Assembly (NCBI GenBank): GCA_025450315.1
Contig: JANWHQ010000064.1
Span: 17,257-81,256 of the forward strand
Source of the DNA: Caulobacteraceae bacterium
GTDB lineage: Bacteria; Pseudomonadota; Alphaproteobacteria; Caulobacterales; Caulobacteraceae
DNA: 64,000 nucleotides
Reading direction: 5' to 3'
The notes beneath the pieces were generated by a model. The model saw only the letters and a program-made list of their open reading frames with translations, had not been told where the DNA came from and did not search any database. Positions 1 to 9,500 of this stretch are shown piece after piece; position 1 is the stretch's first letter; each line of letters opens with the position of its first letter. A program made the translations under genes and the position numbers.

Positions 1-320
1 AGCATGGCGTCCAGCGTCGCCGCGCCGGCGTAGATGGCGGAGTCGCCGCGCGGCTCGACCCTGGCGAAGGCGCGGCCCAGGCGGATCACCACCCCCTCGA
101 CGCCGCCGTCGCGGACCAGCAGGTTGGAGCCGACCCCGATTGGCGTCACCGGCACGGCCGGATCCAGCCCCCTCAGGAAGACGGCCAGGTCGTCCTCGTC
201 CTCGGGCAGGAACAGCGCCTCGGCCGGCCCCCCGACCCGCAGCCAGGTGTAGGGCGCCAGCACCGCGTCCTTCACGAGCTTGCCGCGGATGGCCGGCAGC
301 CGGTCGCGCCAGTCAGTCAA
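1..320 (-). CDS. murB: UDP-N-acetylenolpyruvoylglucosamine reductase, 5' part
   Basis: MurB reduces UDP-GlcNAc-enolpyruvate to UDP-MurNAc with NADPH and FAD in the cytoplasm, an early step in peptidoglycan precursor synthesis. Only the first 106 or so codons lie in the window; the rest is off the left edge. The translation shows the FAD-binding start of the family ([14 protein letters not shown], then [12 protein letters not shown]). I chose the TTG at 320 because a strong GGAGGAG ribosome site lies just upstream (about 324-330) and no ATG is near. It is the last dcw gene visible here and lies 43 bases downstream of murC. The family assignment is secure; the start is well supported. Confidence 0.92.
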   Translation of the reverse strand, partial: MTDWRDRLPAIRGKLVKDAVLAPYTWLRVGGPAEALFLPEDEDDLAVFLRGLDPAVPVTPIGVGSNLLVRDGGVEGVVIRLGRAFARVEPRGDSAIYAGAATLDAM

Positions 321-363
321 CTTCTCTCCTCCCGTGGGGAGAGGCGATGCGCTGCGAACCCGC

Positions 364-1785
364 TCATGCCTCGGCCAGGGCCTTCAGCCCCTCCGGCAGG
401 GCGTAGGCCCATTGGGTGATGTCGCCGGCGCCCAGGCAGACCACCAGGTCGCCGTCGTGCGCCTCCTCGGCCACCAGCTCGGCCAGGGCGGCGGGGCCGG
501 CCAGCGGCAGCACATGGCGGTGGCCGGCGCGGCGCAGGCCCTCGACCAGGGCGTCGCGGTCCACGCCCTCGATGGGCGCCTCGCCGGCGGGATAGACGTC
601 GGCGACGATCACCGTGTCGGCGTCGTTGAAGCAGCCGCAGAACTCGTCGAACAGGTCGAGCAGGCGGCTGTAGCGGTGGGGCTGGACCACCGCGATCACG
701 CGGCCATCGGTCATCGAGCGGGCGGCGCGCAGCACCGCGGCGATCTCCACCGGATGGTGGCCGTAGTCGTCGATCACCCGCACGCCGCCCACCACGCCGG
801 TGGTGGTGAAGCGCCGCTTGACCCCGGCGAAGGCCTTCAGCCCGGCGCGGATGGCCTCGTCGGGCACGCCCAGCTCGCGCGCCACGGCGATGGCGGCCAG
901 GGAATTCAGCACATTGTGCCGCCCGGCCATGGGCAGCTTCAGGCCGTCCAGGCGCACCACCTCGCCGCCGATGGGCGAGATCGCCACGTCGAAGCGGGCG
1001 CCGTCGGGGCCCATCTCCAGGTTCAGCGCCCGCACCTCGGCCTGGGGATTGGTCCCGTAGGTGACGATCCGGCGGTTGGAGACGCGCGCGGCCATGGCCT
1101 GCACCTCGGGATGGTCCAGGCACACCACCGCCCGCCCGTAGAAGGGAATGCTCTCGACGAAATCCTGGAAGGCCCGCTTCACGGCCTCGAAGTCGCCCCA
1201 GTGGTCCAGGTGCTCGGGATCGATGTTGGTGACCACCGCGACGGTGGGCTTGAGATAGAGGAAGGTGCCGTCGCTCTCGTCGGCCTCGACCACCAGCCAG
1301 GGACCCTGGCCGGCCTTGGCGTTGGCGCCGTAGGCGTTGATCACCCCGCCGTTCATGACCGTGGGGTCCAGCCCTCCGGCGTCCAGGAGGGCGGCGACCA
1401 GCGAGGTGGTGGTGGTCTTGCCGTGGGTGCCGGCGACCGCGACGGAGTATTTCAGCCGCACCAGCTCGGCCAGCATCTCGGCCCGGCGCACCAGCGGGAT
1501 GCGCAGCTCCTGGGCCGCGACGAGCTCGGGATTGTCCGGCCGGATCGCGGTGGAATAGACCACCGCCGCGGCGCCCTCGATGTGGCCGGCGTCGTGGCCG
1601 ATGAAGATCCGGGCCCCCAGCTTCTCCAGCCGCTCGGTGTTGGCCGAGGCGCGGGCGTCGGAGCCCTGCACCACATAGCCCAGGGCCAGCATGATCTCGG
1701 CATAGCCGCTCATGCCGGCGCCGCCGATGCCGGTGAAATGGATCGGGCCGATGTCGAAGGGAACAGGCGGACGCGGGCGGCTCAT
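364..1785 (-). CDS. murC: UDP-N-acetylmuramate--L-alanine ligase
   Basis: MurC is the cytoplasmic Mur ligase that adds L-alanine to UDP-MurNAc using ATP. The 473-aa product has the usual family length. The N-terminal Rossmann-type domain starts with [15 protein letters not shown] (about residues 17-31). The ATP P-loop is [10 protein letters not shown] (about 119-128), and the central domain carries the EADESDGTF and [11 protein letters not shown] motifs. The ATG at 1785 gives a full N-terminus. It sits between murG and murB in the dcw order, with about 46 bases separating it from murG, one of the few real gaps in the cluster. Confidence 0.97.
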   Translation of the reverse strand: MSRPRPPVPFDIGPIHFTGIGGAGMSGYAEIMLALGYVVQGSDARASANTERLEKLGARIFIGHDAGHIEGAAAVVYSTAIRPDNPELVAAQELRIPLVRRAEMLAELVRLKYSVAVAGTHGKTTTTSLVAALLDAGGLDPTVMNGGVINAYGANAKAGQGPWLVVEADESDGTFLYLKPTVAVVTNIDPEHLDHWGDFEAVKRAFQDFVESIPFYGRAVVCLDHPEVQAMAARVSNRRIVTYGTNPQAEVRALNLEMGPDGARFDVAISPIGGEVVRLDGLKLPMAGRHNVLNSLAAIAVARELGVPDEAIRAGLKAFAGVKRRFTTTGVVGGVRVIDDYGHHPVEIAAVLRAARSMTDGRVIAVVQPHRYSRLLDLFDEFCGCFNDADTVIVADVYPAGEAPIEGVDRDALVEGLRRAGHRHVLPLAGPAALAELVAEEAHDGDLVVCLGAGDITQWAYALPEGLKALAEA

Positions 1786-1831
1786 CGGCGCTGCACTAGA
1801 CCATTTGCGGCGAAGGCCAAAATGGCCGGGG

Positions 1832-2926
1832 TCAGGCCGGCGCGGCGGTGCGCTCGACCAGGTCGGCCAGCTTCTCGGCCGCGTCGGGGACGGCGACCGA
1901 GCGGGCGGCGGCGGCCATCTTCGCCAGTTCGGCCGGATGCTCGAACAGCCGCCGCAGGGCGGCGGCCAGGACCTCGGGCGTCAGCTGGTCCTCGGAGATG
2001 ATCTCGGCGGCGCCGGCGTCCGCCAGCAGCTTGGCGTTCTGGCCCTGGTCGTCGTCGAGGGAGACCTTCAGCGGAACCAGGATGGCGGGCTTGCCGGCCA
2101 CGGCGATCTCGCAGCAGGTGGAGGCGCCGGCCCGGCCGATCACCAGGTGCGCCTCGCCCAGGCGGCTGGCCATGTCGCGGAAGAAGGGGGCGATCTCGGC
2201 CTCGACCATGGCCTCGGCATAGCCGGCGCGGGCCAGGTCGATGGAATCGGTGCGGGTCTGCTGATGCACCTTCAGCCTGGCGCGCAAGGCTTCGGGCAGC
2301 AGCTGGATGGCCGTGGGCGGCAGCTCCGAGAGCAGGCGCGCGCCCTGGCTGCCGCCGGTGATCAACAGGTGGATGGTCTTGGCCGGGCGCCTGTAGGGCC
2401 GATCGTACAGCGCCCGCACCGGCGGGCGGATCGGGTTGCCCACCACCACCGCGCGGGCGGCCACCGCGGCGGGCGCCTTCTTCAGGGTGGGGAAGGCGCA
2501 CGCGACGGCGCTGGCGCGGCCGGCCAGCAGCCGGTTGGCCCGGCCGATCACCGCGTTCTGCTCGTGGATCACGGTCGGGATCTTGCGGGTGAAGGCGGCG
2601 AGCATGGCCGGCAGCGAGGGATAGCCGCCGAAGCCGACCACGACCGAGGGCTTCAGCCGGCCGAAGGCGGCGTGGGCCTGCAGCACGCCCTGGCCGATGG
2701 TCAGGCCGGCGCGGACCATGCCGACCGGATCGCCGCTCCTGAAGGTCGCGGCCGACAGGCCGATCCGCTCCTCGGCGGGGAAGCCCTCGGCGAAGCGGGC
2801 GCCGCGGCCGTCGGTGGCCAGGACGATGCGCCAGCCGCGGGCGATCAGGACCTCGGCGAGGGCCTCGGCGGGGAACAGGTGGCCGCCCGACCCGCCGGCG
2901 GCGACGACGGCGAGCCGGCCGCTCAT
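1832..2926 (-). CDS. murG: undecaprenyl-PP-MurNAc-pentapeptide GlcNAc transferase
   Basis: MurG is the peripheral membrane GT-B glycosyltransferase that converts lipid I to lipid II with UDP-GlcNAc at the inner face of the cytoplasmic membrane. The 364-aa product begins [20 protein letters not shown], the glycine-rich acceptor-side loop. [12 protein letters not shown] (about 124-135), [10 protein letters not shown] and the C-terminal donor-binding [12 protein letters not shown] are all present. The reading frame is open far upstream, but the ATG at 2926 overlaps the ftsW stop as TGATG, the coupling pattern used throughout this cluster, and gives the normal family length. Confidence 0.97.
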   Translation of the reverse strand: MSGRLAVVAAGGSGGHLFPAEALAEVLIARGWRIVLATDGRGARFAEGFPAEERIGLSAATFRSGDPVGMVRAGLTIGQGVLQAHAAFGRLKPSVVVGFGGYPSLPAMLAAFTRKIPTVIHEQNAVIGRANRLLAGRASAVACAFPTLKKAPAAVAARAVVVGNPIRPPVRALYDRPYRRPAKTIHLLITGGSQGARLLSELPPTAIQLLPEALRARLKVHQQTRTDSIDLARAGYAEAMVEAEIAPFFRDMASRLGEAHLVIGRAGASTCCEIAVAGKPAILVPLKVSLDDDQGQNAKLLADAGAAEIISEDQLTPEVLAAALRRLFEHPAELAKMAAAARSVAVPDAAEKLADLVERTAAPA

Positions 2927-4107
2927 CAGGCGAACTGGCCGGCGGGGGCCACCAGGGGCGGGTTGGAATAGGCGCCGGGGCGGCGGCGGGTCAGGGCCAT
3001 GGCGAAGCCGAGGGTCAGGCCCATCGCCAGCATCGACGAGCCGCCGTAGGAGATGAACGGCAAGGTCATGCCCTTGGTCGGGATCATCTTCAGGTTCACC
3101 GCCACATTGATGAAGGCCTGCTGCCCGACCAGCACGAACAGGGCCGCGGCGGCCACCTGCTCGAAGGAATCCTGCAGCCGCATGGCCTTGTAGAGGCCGC
3201 GGATGACCACGAAGCCCAGCACCGCGATCAGGGCCAGGCTGAACACCAGGCCGTACTCCTCGGCGGCCAGGGCGTAGATGAAGTCGGTGAAGCCGTCGGG
3301 CACCTGGCGCTTGAACACCCCTTCGCCGGGACCGCGTCCGAACAGGCCGCCCGCCCGGATGGCCTCCAGCGCCTTGTCGACCTGGTGGCCGCCCTCCTCG
3401 GATCCCTTGCCCAGGAAGGAGTGCACGCGCGTGGCCACGTGCTGGAAGGTGAAATAGATCGCCACGATGCCGCCCAGCGCCGCCGTGCCCAGGCCCAGGA
3501 TCCAGCGGATCGGCACCCCGGCCATGAAGAAGGCCGCCCCGAAGGCGATGGTGACCAGGATGGTCTGGCCGACGTCCGGCTCGATCAGCAGCAGCGCCAC
3601 CGAGATGGCGTAGAGCCCGAAGGCGATGGAGACGCCCGGCACCCCCTCGCCCTTCTGGCCCTCGGCGAACATCCAGCCGCAGAGCACGATCAGCGCGGGC
3701 TTCATGAACTCGGACGGCTGCAGCGAGAAACCGGAGAACTCGATCCAGCGCGAGGCGCCCTTGGCCGAGTGGCCGATGGCCGGCAGGGCCAGCATCATCG
3801 CGATGGTCACGCCGTAGATGATCAGCGCCGCCCGGCGCACGCCCCGGGCCGAGAGCAGCGACACGCTCATCACCACCGCCGCCGCGCCGACGCCGAAGAT
3901 GGTCTGGCGGATGGCGAAGTGGAACGGATCGGCGATGTGCAGGCGCGCCGCCTCGGCGGGGCTGGAGGTGAAGGACAGCATCACCCCGGTGACGATCAGC
4001 AGCGCCGTGGCGCCCAGCAGCAGGTGATCCACAGTCCACCACCAGACGCCCACGCGGCTGCGGTCGTTGCGGTTGAAGGCGTGGGGATGGCTGGTCACGG
4101 CGGTCAT
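2926..4107 (-). CDS. ftsW: peptidoglycan glycosyltransferase FtsW (SEDS family)
   Basis: FtsW is the septal SEDS glycan polymerase that uses lipid II and works with the transpeptidase FtsI. The 393-aa product has about ten hydrophobic segments. After the segments comes the long periplasmic loop with KGSEEGGHQVDKALEAIRAG and GRGPGEGVFK, then the SEDS signature YGGSSMLAMGL near the C-terminus. I chose the ATG at 4107 (MTAVTSHPHAF...), 4 bases after the murD stop; the longer open frame upstream only reads through murD. Its stop is translationally coupled to murG. The usual order murD-ftsW-murG is kept. Confidence 0.96.
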   Translation of the reverse strand: MTAVTSHPHAFNRNDRSRVGVWWWTVDHLLLGATALLIVTGVMLSFTSSPAEAARLHIADPFHFAIRQTIFGVGAAAVVMSVSLLSARGVRRAALIIYGVTIAMMLALPAIGHSAKGASRWIEFSGFSLQPSEFMKPALIVLCGWMFAEGQKGEGVPGVSIAFGLYAISVALLLIEPDVGQTILVTIAFGAAFFMAGVPIRWILGLGTAALGGIVAIYFTFQHVATRVHSFLGKGSEEGGHQVDKALEAIRAGGLFGRGPGEGVFKRQVPDGFTDFIYALAAEEYGLVFSLALIAVLGFVVIRGLYKAMRLQDSFEQVAAAALFVLVGQQAFINVAVNLKMIPTKGMTLPFISYGGSSMLAMGLTLGFAMALTRRRPGAYSNPPLVAPAGQFA

Positions 4108-4111
4108 GGGA

Positions 4112-5527
4112 TTATCCGACAGCTCCGACAGCCGGTTTGCGGGCGAGGGCGTGGACGGCCGCGCGGAAGGCCTCGCCGCGCTCCTCGAAGTCGGCGAACT
4201 GGTCGAAGGAGGCGCAGGCCGGCGAAAGCAGCACCACCGCCTCCTCGCCCGATGCGGCCGCGTCGGCGAAGGCCCGGGCGGTGGCGGTCTCGATGTCGCC
4301 GCACTGCAGGGACGGCGCGCGGCCTTCCAGGGCATGGCCGAACTCGCCGGCCGCCTCGCCGATCAGATAGGCGCGGGCCACGCGGGGGAAGAGGTCCACC
4401 AGGGTGTCGATGCCGCCGGCCTTGGGCTGGCCTCCACAGATCCAGTAGACCTTGGGATAGGACGACAGGGCCTGGCGGGCGGCGTCGGCGTTGGTGGCCT
4501 TGGAATCGTTGATGAAGCGCACGCGGCCGATCTGGCCGACGTTCTCCATCCGGTGGGCCAGGCCCGGGAAAGTCATCAGCCCCTGGGCGGCGTCCTCGGC
4601 GGCCACGCCCAGCGCCCGGGCGGCGGCATAGGCGGCGGCGGCGTTCTGCCAGTTGTGCCGGCCCGGCAGCGAGCGGGCGCGGGTCAGGTCGCAGACCTCT
4701 TCCACCCGCTCTCCGGTGGCGTCGTAGAGGATGCCCTGCAGGGCGTAGACGCCCCGGCCCAGCGCCTTCTGGGCCGAGATCATGCGGATGGTGCGGTGGT
4801 TGGCGGCGGTGATCTCGGTGCAGATCTGCTGGCACCAGGGATCGTCGACCCCGATCACGGCGGTGTCGCCCTTGCCCTGGTTGAGCAGCACCCGGCGCTT
4901 GGCGGCGACATAGCCCTCCATGCCGCCGTGGCGGTCCAGATGGTCGGGCGAGATGTTGAGCAGGACCGCGGCGTCGGCCTTCAGGCTGGAGGTCAGGTCC
5001 AGCTGGTAGGACGAGAGTTCGAGCACATAGACGGCGCCGCCGTGCATGTCGTCCAGGCCCAGGACGCCGACGCCGATGTTGCCGCCGACGCGGGCGTCCT
5101 TGCCGGCGCGGGCGCAGACGTGGCCCAGGAGCGCGGTGGTGGTGGACTTGCCGTTGGAGCCGGTGATCGCCGCCACCTTGGGCCGCTTGTGCGAGGGCGC
5201 GGCGTTCACCGCCCGGGCGAACAGCTCGATGTCGCCCAGGATCTCGACGCCCGAGGCCTTGGCCTTGTCCACCGTCCAGTGCGGCTTGGGATGGGTCAGG
5301 GGCACGCCCGGCGAGAGCAGCAGGGCCGCATAGTTGGACCAGTCGGCCTGGGAGAGGTCGGCCAGGGCGAAGCCTTCCGCGGCGGCGGCCTCGCGCGAGG
5401 CGGCCTTCTCGTCCCAGAGGACGACCTCGGCCCCGCCGGCCTTCAGGGCGCGCGCGGCCGTGAGGCCGGTCCGGCCCAGGCCGAACACCGCGACGGTCTT
5501 GCCCGAAAATCCGCGGACGGGGATCAC
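4112..5527 (-). CDS. murD: UDP-N-acetylmuramoylalanine--D-glutamate ligase
   Basis: MurD adds D-glutamate to UDP-MurNAc-L-Ala in the cytoplasm. The 471-aa product starts with a Rossmann-type motif, VAVFGLGRTGLTAARAL. The ATP loop is ITGSNGKSTTTALLGH, followed by NISPDHLDRHGGMEGY and, in the C-terminal domain, FINDSKATNADAARQAL. The start is a GTG at 5527 with AGGAG 8 bases upstream. That ribosome site overlaps the TAG stop of mraY, so the two genes are tightly coupled. Length and motifs are typical. Confidence 0.96.
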   Translation of the reverse strand: MIPVRGFSGKTVAVFGLGRTGLTAARALKAGGAEVVLWDEKAASREAAAAEGFALADLSQADWSNYAALLLSPGVPLTHPKPHWTVDKAKASGVEILGDIELFARAVNAAPSHKRPKVAAITGSNGKSTTTALLGHVCARAGKDARVGGNIGVGVLGLDDMHGGAVYVLELSSYQLDLTSSLKADAAVLLNISPDHLDRHGGMEGYVAAKRRVLLNQGKGDTAVIGVDDPWCQQICTEITAANHRTIRMISAQKALGRGVYALQGILYDATGERVEEVCDLTRARSLPGRHNWQNAAAAYAAARALGVAAEDAAQGLMTFPGLAHRMENVGQIGRVRFINDSKATNADAARQALSSYPKVYWICGGQPKAGGIDTLVDLFPRVARAYLIGEAAGEFGHALEGRAPSLQCGDIETATARAFADAAASGEEAVVLLSPACASFDQFADFEERGEAFRAAVHALARKPAVGAVG

Positions 5528-5540
5528 GTCTTGCCGTCTC

Positions 5541-6659
5541 CTATCGGATCTTGAGGGTGGCCAGGCCCACCAGGGCCAGGACGATGGAGATGATCCAGAA
5601 GCGGATCACCACGGTGGGCTCGGCCCAGCCGAGCTTCTCGAAATGGTGGTGGATCGGCGCCATCAGGAAGATGCGCTTGCCCTTGGTCGCCTTGAAGTAG
5701 GCGATCTGGATCATCACCGAGCAGGCTTCCAGCACGAACAGGCCGCCCACGATGGCCAGCACGAACTCGTGCTTGGTGGCCACCGCGATGGTCCCCAGCG
5801 CGCCGCCGAGAGCCAACGAGCCGGTGTCGCCCATGAAGATCTTGGCCGGCGGGGCGTTGTACCAGAGGAAGCCCAGGCCGGCGCCGACGATGGCCCCGCA
5901 GAAGGGCAGAAGATCGCCCGAGCCGGAGACGAAGTGCACCTGCAGGTAGTCGGCGAACTTCACGTTGCCGACGATGTAGGCGATCAGGCCGAAGGCGGCG
6001 GCGGCGATCATGACCGGCCCGATGGCCAGGCCGTCCAGCCCGTCGGTGAGGTTCACCGCGTTGGAGGCGCCGACGATCACCACCGCGGCGAAGGCGATGT
6101 AGAACCAGCCGAGGTTCAGCAGCAGGTTCTTGAACAGCGGGAAGGCCAGCGAGGCGCTGAAGGCCGCCGGCTCGCCGGTGGCCGGATGGGTGGCCCAGAC
6201 CAGCACCGCGCCGGCCACCAGGGCGATGATGAACTGGATCAGCAGCTTCATCGATCCGGAGACGCCGGCCGCGGTCTGCTTGGTCACCTTCTTGTAGTCG
6301 TCCAGGAAGCCCAGGAGGCCGTAGCTGGCGGTGACCAGCAGGGCGGTCCAGACGTAGGGGTTCTCCAGGTCGCCCCAGAGCAGGGTGCCGACCACCAGGC
6401 CCGCCAGGATCATGAAGCCGCCCATGGTGGGCGTGCCCCGCTTCTCCAGCAGGTGCCGCTCGGGGCCGTCGCTGCGGATCGGCTGGCCCTTGCCCTGCTT
6501 GGTGCGCATCCAGGCGATGAAGTTGTTGCCCATGGCGGCCACCACCAGCTGGGCGGTGAACAGCGACAGGCCGGTGCGGAAGGTCAGGTATTTCAGCAGG
6601 TTCAGCACGGGCACGTAGTGTCCGTTCGCCGCCAGATGCTGGTAGATCACATAGAGCAT
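5541..6659 (-). CDS. mraY: phospho-MurNAc-pentapeptide transferase
   Basis: MraY transfers phospho-MurNAc-pentapeptide to undecaprenyl phosphate, making lipid I at the inner face of the cytoplasmic membrane. The 372-aa product is a polytopic membrane protein. It shows the family motifs GTPTMGG (about residues 76-82), [22 protein letters not shown] and [13 protein letters not shown] (the HHH motif). The ATG at 6659 overlaps the murF stop as TGATG, which fixes the start within a longer open frame. It sits in the conserved murF-mraY-murD order. Confidence 0.97.
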   Translation of the reverse strand: MLYVIYQHLAANGHYVPVLNLLKYLTFRTGLSLFTAQLVVAAMGNNFIAWMRTKQGKGQPIRSDGPERHLLEKRGTPTMGGFMILAGLVVGTLLWGDLENPYVWTALLVTASYGLLGFLDDYKKVTKQTAAGVSGSMKLLIQFIIALVAGAVLVWATHPATGEPAAFSASLAFPLFKNLLLNLGWFYIAFAAVVIVGASNAVNLTDGLDGLAIGPVMIAAAAFGLIAYIVGNVKFADYLQVHFVSGSGDLLPFCGAIVGAGLGFLWYNAPPAKIFMGDTGSLALGGALGTIAVATKHEFVLAIVGGLFVLEACSVMIQIAYFKATKGKRIFLMAPIHHHFEKLGWAEPTVVIRFWIISIVLALVGLATLKIR

Positions 6660-8062
6660 CAGGCCGCCCCCCTGACCGGCGCTGGCGCGCCTTCCGACGC
6701 CAGGGCCTGGGCGACCTGCCAGGCCTTGGAGCCGTTGGATCCCTTGACCACGACCACGTCGCCGGCCCGCAAGGCGCCCTGCACCTCGGACGCCAGCTCG
6801 GCCGCCGAGGTGGCCCAGCCGCCCCGCAGCCCAGGCGGCAGCACGTCCCACAGCGCGCGCATCAAGGGCCCGGCGCAGAACACCAGATCGATCCCGGCGT
6901 CCTGAAGCGGCCCGGCCAGCTCGGCGTGGCGCTGGGCGGCGGCGGCGCCCAGCTCCAGCATGTCGGTCAGCACCGCGATCCGCCGGCCGCCGGCCGGGTG
7001 CGCCTTCAGCGTGGCGAAGGCCGCGCGCATGGACATGGGATTGGCGTTGTAGCTCTCGTCGATCAGGGTGAAGGCGCCGCCGCCCGGAAGGCCGATCCGG
7101 CTCTCGAGCCCGCGCCCCGGCAGCGGTCCGAACCGCGCCAGGGCCTCGAAGGCCACGTCCAGGTCGACGTCCAGCGCCCGCAGCATGAGCAGGGCGCAGA
7201 GGCTGTTCGGGCCCCAGTGCGCGCCGTTCTGGGCGATGGTGAAGTCGATGTCCCGGCCGTCCAGCCGCGCGCGGACCACCGCGCCCCCGCCGTGCGGCTC
7301 GAAGCCGGTCAGGCGGGCGCTGCACCCCTCGCCCGAGCCGAAGCTCTCGATCCGGGCGCCCTCGGCCTTGGCCATGGCGGAGAGCAGCCCGAACCAGGGG
7401 TCGTCGGCGTTCAGCACCGCCGTCCCGCCGGGAACCAGGCCCGAGAAGATCTCGCCCTTGGCGCGGGCCACGCCCGCTTCGCCGTCGGCGAAGTTCTCGA
7501 TGTGCACCGGTCCGACCGTGGTCACGCAGGCGGCGTGCGGCTCGACCATCCTGGCCAGCGGCTCGATCTCGCCGGCATGGTTCATGCCGATCTCGAACAC
7601 CGCCCGGCGGGTCCCCTTGGGCATGCGCGCCAGGGTCAGGGGCACGCCGACGTGGTTGTTGTAGGACTTCACCGAGCCGTGCGCCGGGCCGGCCAGCTCC
7701 AGCGCGGTCTTGATCGCCTGGGTGACGCTGGTCTTGCCGACCGAGCCGGTGACCGCCCCGCGCAGGGCCGGCGAGCGCATGCGCGCCACCACGCCCATCC
7801 GCTCCAGGGCGACGAGGGTGTCCTCGACCTCGATGTGCGGACCTTCGACGGGCTGGTAGGTCAGGGCCCCGGCCGCGCCCCTCTCGAAGGCGTCGCGGGC
7901 ATAGACGAAGCCGTCGCGCTCGCCCTTCAGCGCCACGAACAGGTCGCCCGGCTCCAGGGTGCGGGTGTCGATGCTGACGCCGGCGACCTCGAACTCGGCG
8001 CCTTGCAGCAGCCCGCCCGTGGCCGTGCAGATCTCGCTGGAGGTCCAGAGCGGCTCAGCCAT
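6659..8062 (-). CDS. murF: UDP-MurNAc-tripeptide--D-alanyl-D-alanine ligase
   Basis: MurF adds the D-Ala-D-Ala dipeptide to UDP-MurNAc-tripeptide, completing the pentapeptide. The 467-aa product has the Mur-ligase layout: an N-terminal substrate domain with [19 protein letters not shown], then an ATP-binding loop at [13 protein letters not shown], and [14 protein letters not shown] and [14 protein letters not shown] in the central and C-terminal parts. Its ATG lies inside the end of murE (8-base overlap), and its stop overlaps the mraY start. Everything seen is standard for the family. Confidence 0.96.
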   Translation of the reverse strand: MAEPLWTSSEICTATGGLLQGAEFEVAGVSIDTRTLEPGDLFVALKGERDGFVYARDAFERGAAGALTYQPVEGPHIEVEDTLVALERMGVVARMRSPALRGAVTGSVGKTSVTQAIKTALELAGPAHGSVKSYNNHVGVPLTLARMPKGTRRAVFEIGMNHAGEIEPLARMVEPHAACVTTVGPVHIENFADGEAGVARAKGEIFSGLVPGGTAVLNADDPWFGLLSAMAKAEGARIESFGSGEGCSARLTGFEPHGGGAVVRARLDGRDIDFTIAQNGAHWGPNSLCALLMLRALDVDLDVAFEALARFGPLPGRGLESRIGLPGGGAFTLIDESYNANPMSMRAAFATLKAHPAGGRRIAVLTDMLELGAAAAQRHAELAGPLQDAGIDLVFCAGPLMRALWDVLPPGLRGGWATSAAELASEVQGALRAGDVVVVKGSNGSKAWQVAQALASEGAPAPVRGAA

Positions 8063-9500
8063 GGGCGTGCTCCCGCCCCAGCGCCTGGGCGGTCTCGGCC
8101 ACGTCGTCGAAGGGATGCACCTCGGCGCCCACGATCTGGCCCTGCTCGTGGCCCTTGCCGGCGACCACCAGGACGTCGCCGTCCTCGAGCATCGCGGCGG
8201 CGGCGCCGATCGCTTCGCGGCGGTCGCCGATCTCCCTGGCGCCCGGGGCGGCGGCGAGGATGGCGGCGCGGATGGCGGCGGGCTCCTCGCTCCTCGGATT
8301 GTCGTCGGTGACGATGGCGATGTCGGCGAGGCTGGCGGCGGCCCGGCCCATCAGGGGACGCTTGCCGCGGTCGCGGTCGCCGCCGGCGCCGAACACCACG
8401 ATCAGCCGACCGCGCGCGTGGGGGCGCAGGGCCTTCAGCACCGTCTCCAGCCCGTCGGGCGTGTGGGCGTAGTCGACATAGGCCTCGCCGCCCCGCCGCC
8501 CTGATCCCACGCGCTGCAGCCTCCCGGCCGCGCCTTCGATGAGCTCCAGCGCGCCCAGCACCTTCTCGACCGCTTCGCCGGCGCCGATGCAGAGCCCGGC
8601 GGCGACCAGGGCGTTGGACGCCTGGAACGCGCCCGCCAGCGGCAGGCGGACGTCGTGGATCCGGCCCTCGGCCTCGAGCTTCAGCCGCTGGCCGTCGGGA
8701 ACCAGCTGGCGGCCCGCCAGCCTCAGCCCCTGCCCCGCCTCGCCCACGGAATAGACGCTCTGGCCACCGGTCACCGCCGCCGAGGCGAAGGCGCCGAAGG
8801 CGTCGGAGTCGGCGTTCAGCACCGCCGTCCCGCCGCGCGGCAGCAGGGCCTCGAACAGCCTGAGCTTGGCCGCCCGGTAGGCGCCCATGGTGCCGTGATA
8901 GTCGAGGTGGTCCTGGGTCAGGTTGGTGAAGCCGGCGGCGGTCAGGTCCACGCCGTCCAGCCGCCGCTGGTCGACGCCGTGCGAGGAGGCCTCCAGCGCC
9001 AGGTGGGTGACGCCCTTGGCGGCCAGCTCGGCCAGGAGGCGCGAGACGTCGGCGGCGTCGGGGGTGGTCAGGCCCGGCGGGGTCAGCTGCTCGCCCATGG
9101 CGCGCACGCCGAGCGTGCCCATGCTGGCGCTGCGGCGGCCCAGGCGTTCGAAGATCTGGCGGCAGAACACCGCCACCGAGGTCTTGCCGTTGGTGCCGGT
9201 GACGGCCACGCAGGTCTTGGGCTGGGCGCCGTAGAAGGCGCGCGCGGCCAGGGCGTAGGCGCGGCGCAGATCCGAGGCGTGCACCACCGGCGCGGACAGC
9301 CCCTTCACGTCGTCGGGCGCCAGCACCGCCGCGGCTCCGGCCTGGATCGCCGCGGGGATGAAGCTGCGGCCGTCGGCCCTGGACCCGGGCAGGGCCACGA
9401 ACAGGAAGCCGGGCTGGACCTTGCGGCTGTCGGCGGTGACGCCGCGGATCTCGGGATCGGAGGCCAGGTCGCGCTGGAGGAGGTCGGACAGACGCGTCAC
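8055..9500 (-). CDS. murE: UDP-MurNAc-L-Ala-D-Glu--diaminopimelate ligase
   Basis: MurE adds the third residue of the stem peptide. The 481-aa product shows VTGTNGKTSVAVFCRQIF (ATP loop), TNLTQDHLDYHGTM and, late in the protein, VTDDNPRSEEP. The DNPR signature is the usual mark of enzymes that use meso-diaminopimelate, as expected in a Gram-negative. The frame is open well upstream into ftsI; I chose the GTG at 9500 (VTRLSDLLQRD...) because it overlaps the ftsI TAG stop as TAGTG and yields the family length. Confidence 0.95.
   Translation of the reverse strand: MTRLSDLLQRDLASDPEIRGVTADSRKVQPGFLFVALPGSRADGRSFIPAAIQAGAAAVLAPDDVKGLSAPVVHASDLRRAYALAARAFYGAQPKTCVAVTGTNGKTSVAVFCRQIFERLGRRSASMGTLGVRAMGEQLTPPGLTTPDAADVSRLLAELAAKGVTHLALEASSHGVDQRRLDGVDLTAAGFTNLTQDHLDYHGTMGAYRAAKLRLFEALLPRGGTAVLNADSDAFGAFASAAVTGGQSVYSVGEAGQGLRLAGRQLVPDGQRLKLEAEGRIHDVRLPLAGAFQASNALVAAGLCIGAGEAVEKVLGALELIEGAAGRLQRVGSGRRGGEAYVDYAHTPDGLETVLKALRPHARGRLIVVFGAGGDRDRGKRPLMGRAAASLADIAIVTDDNPRSEEPAAIRAAILAAAPGAREIGDRREAIGAAAAMLEDGDVLVVAGKGHEQGQIVGAEVHPFDDVAETAQALGREHAHG

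Noticed and set aside
317..4042. Long open frames overlapping the dcw genes on both strands
   Set aside because: They are shadows in a GC-rich region; their products are Arg/Pro-rich without motifs, while the real Mur and Fts genes in the other frame have full family signatures.
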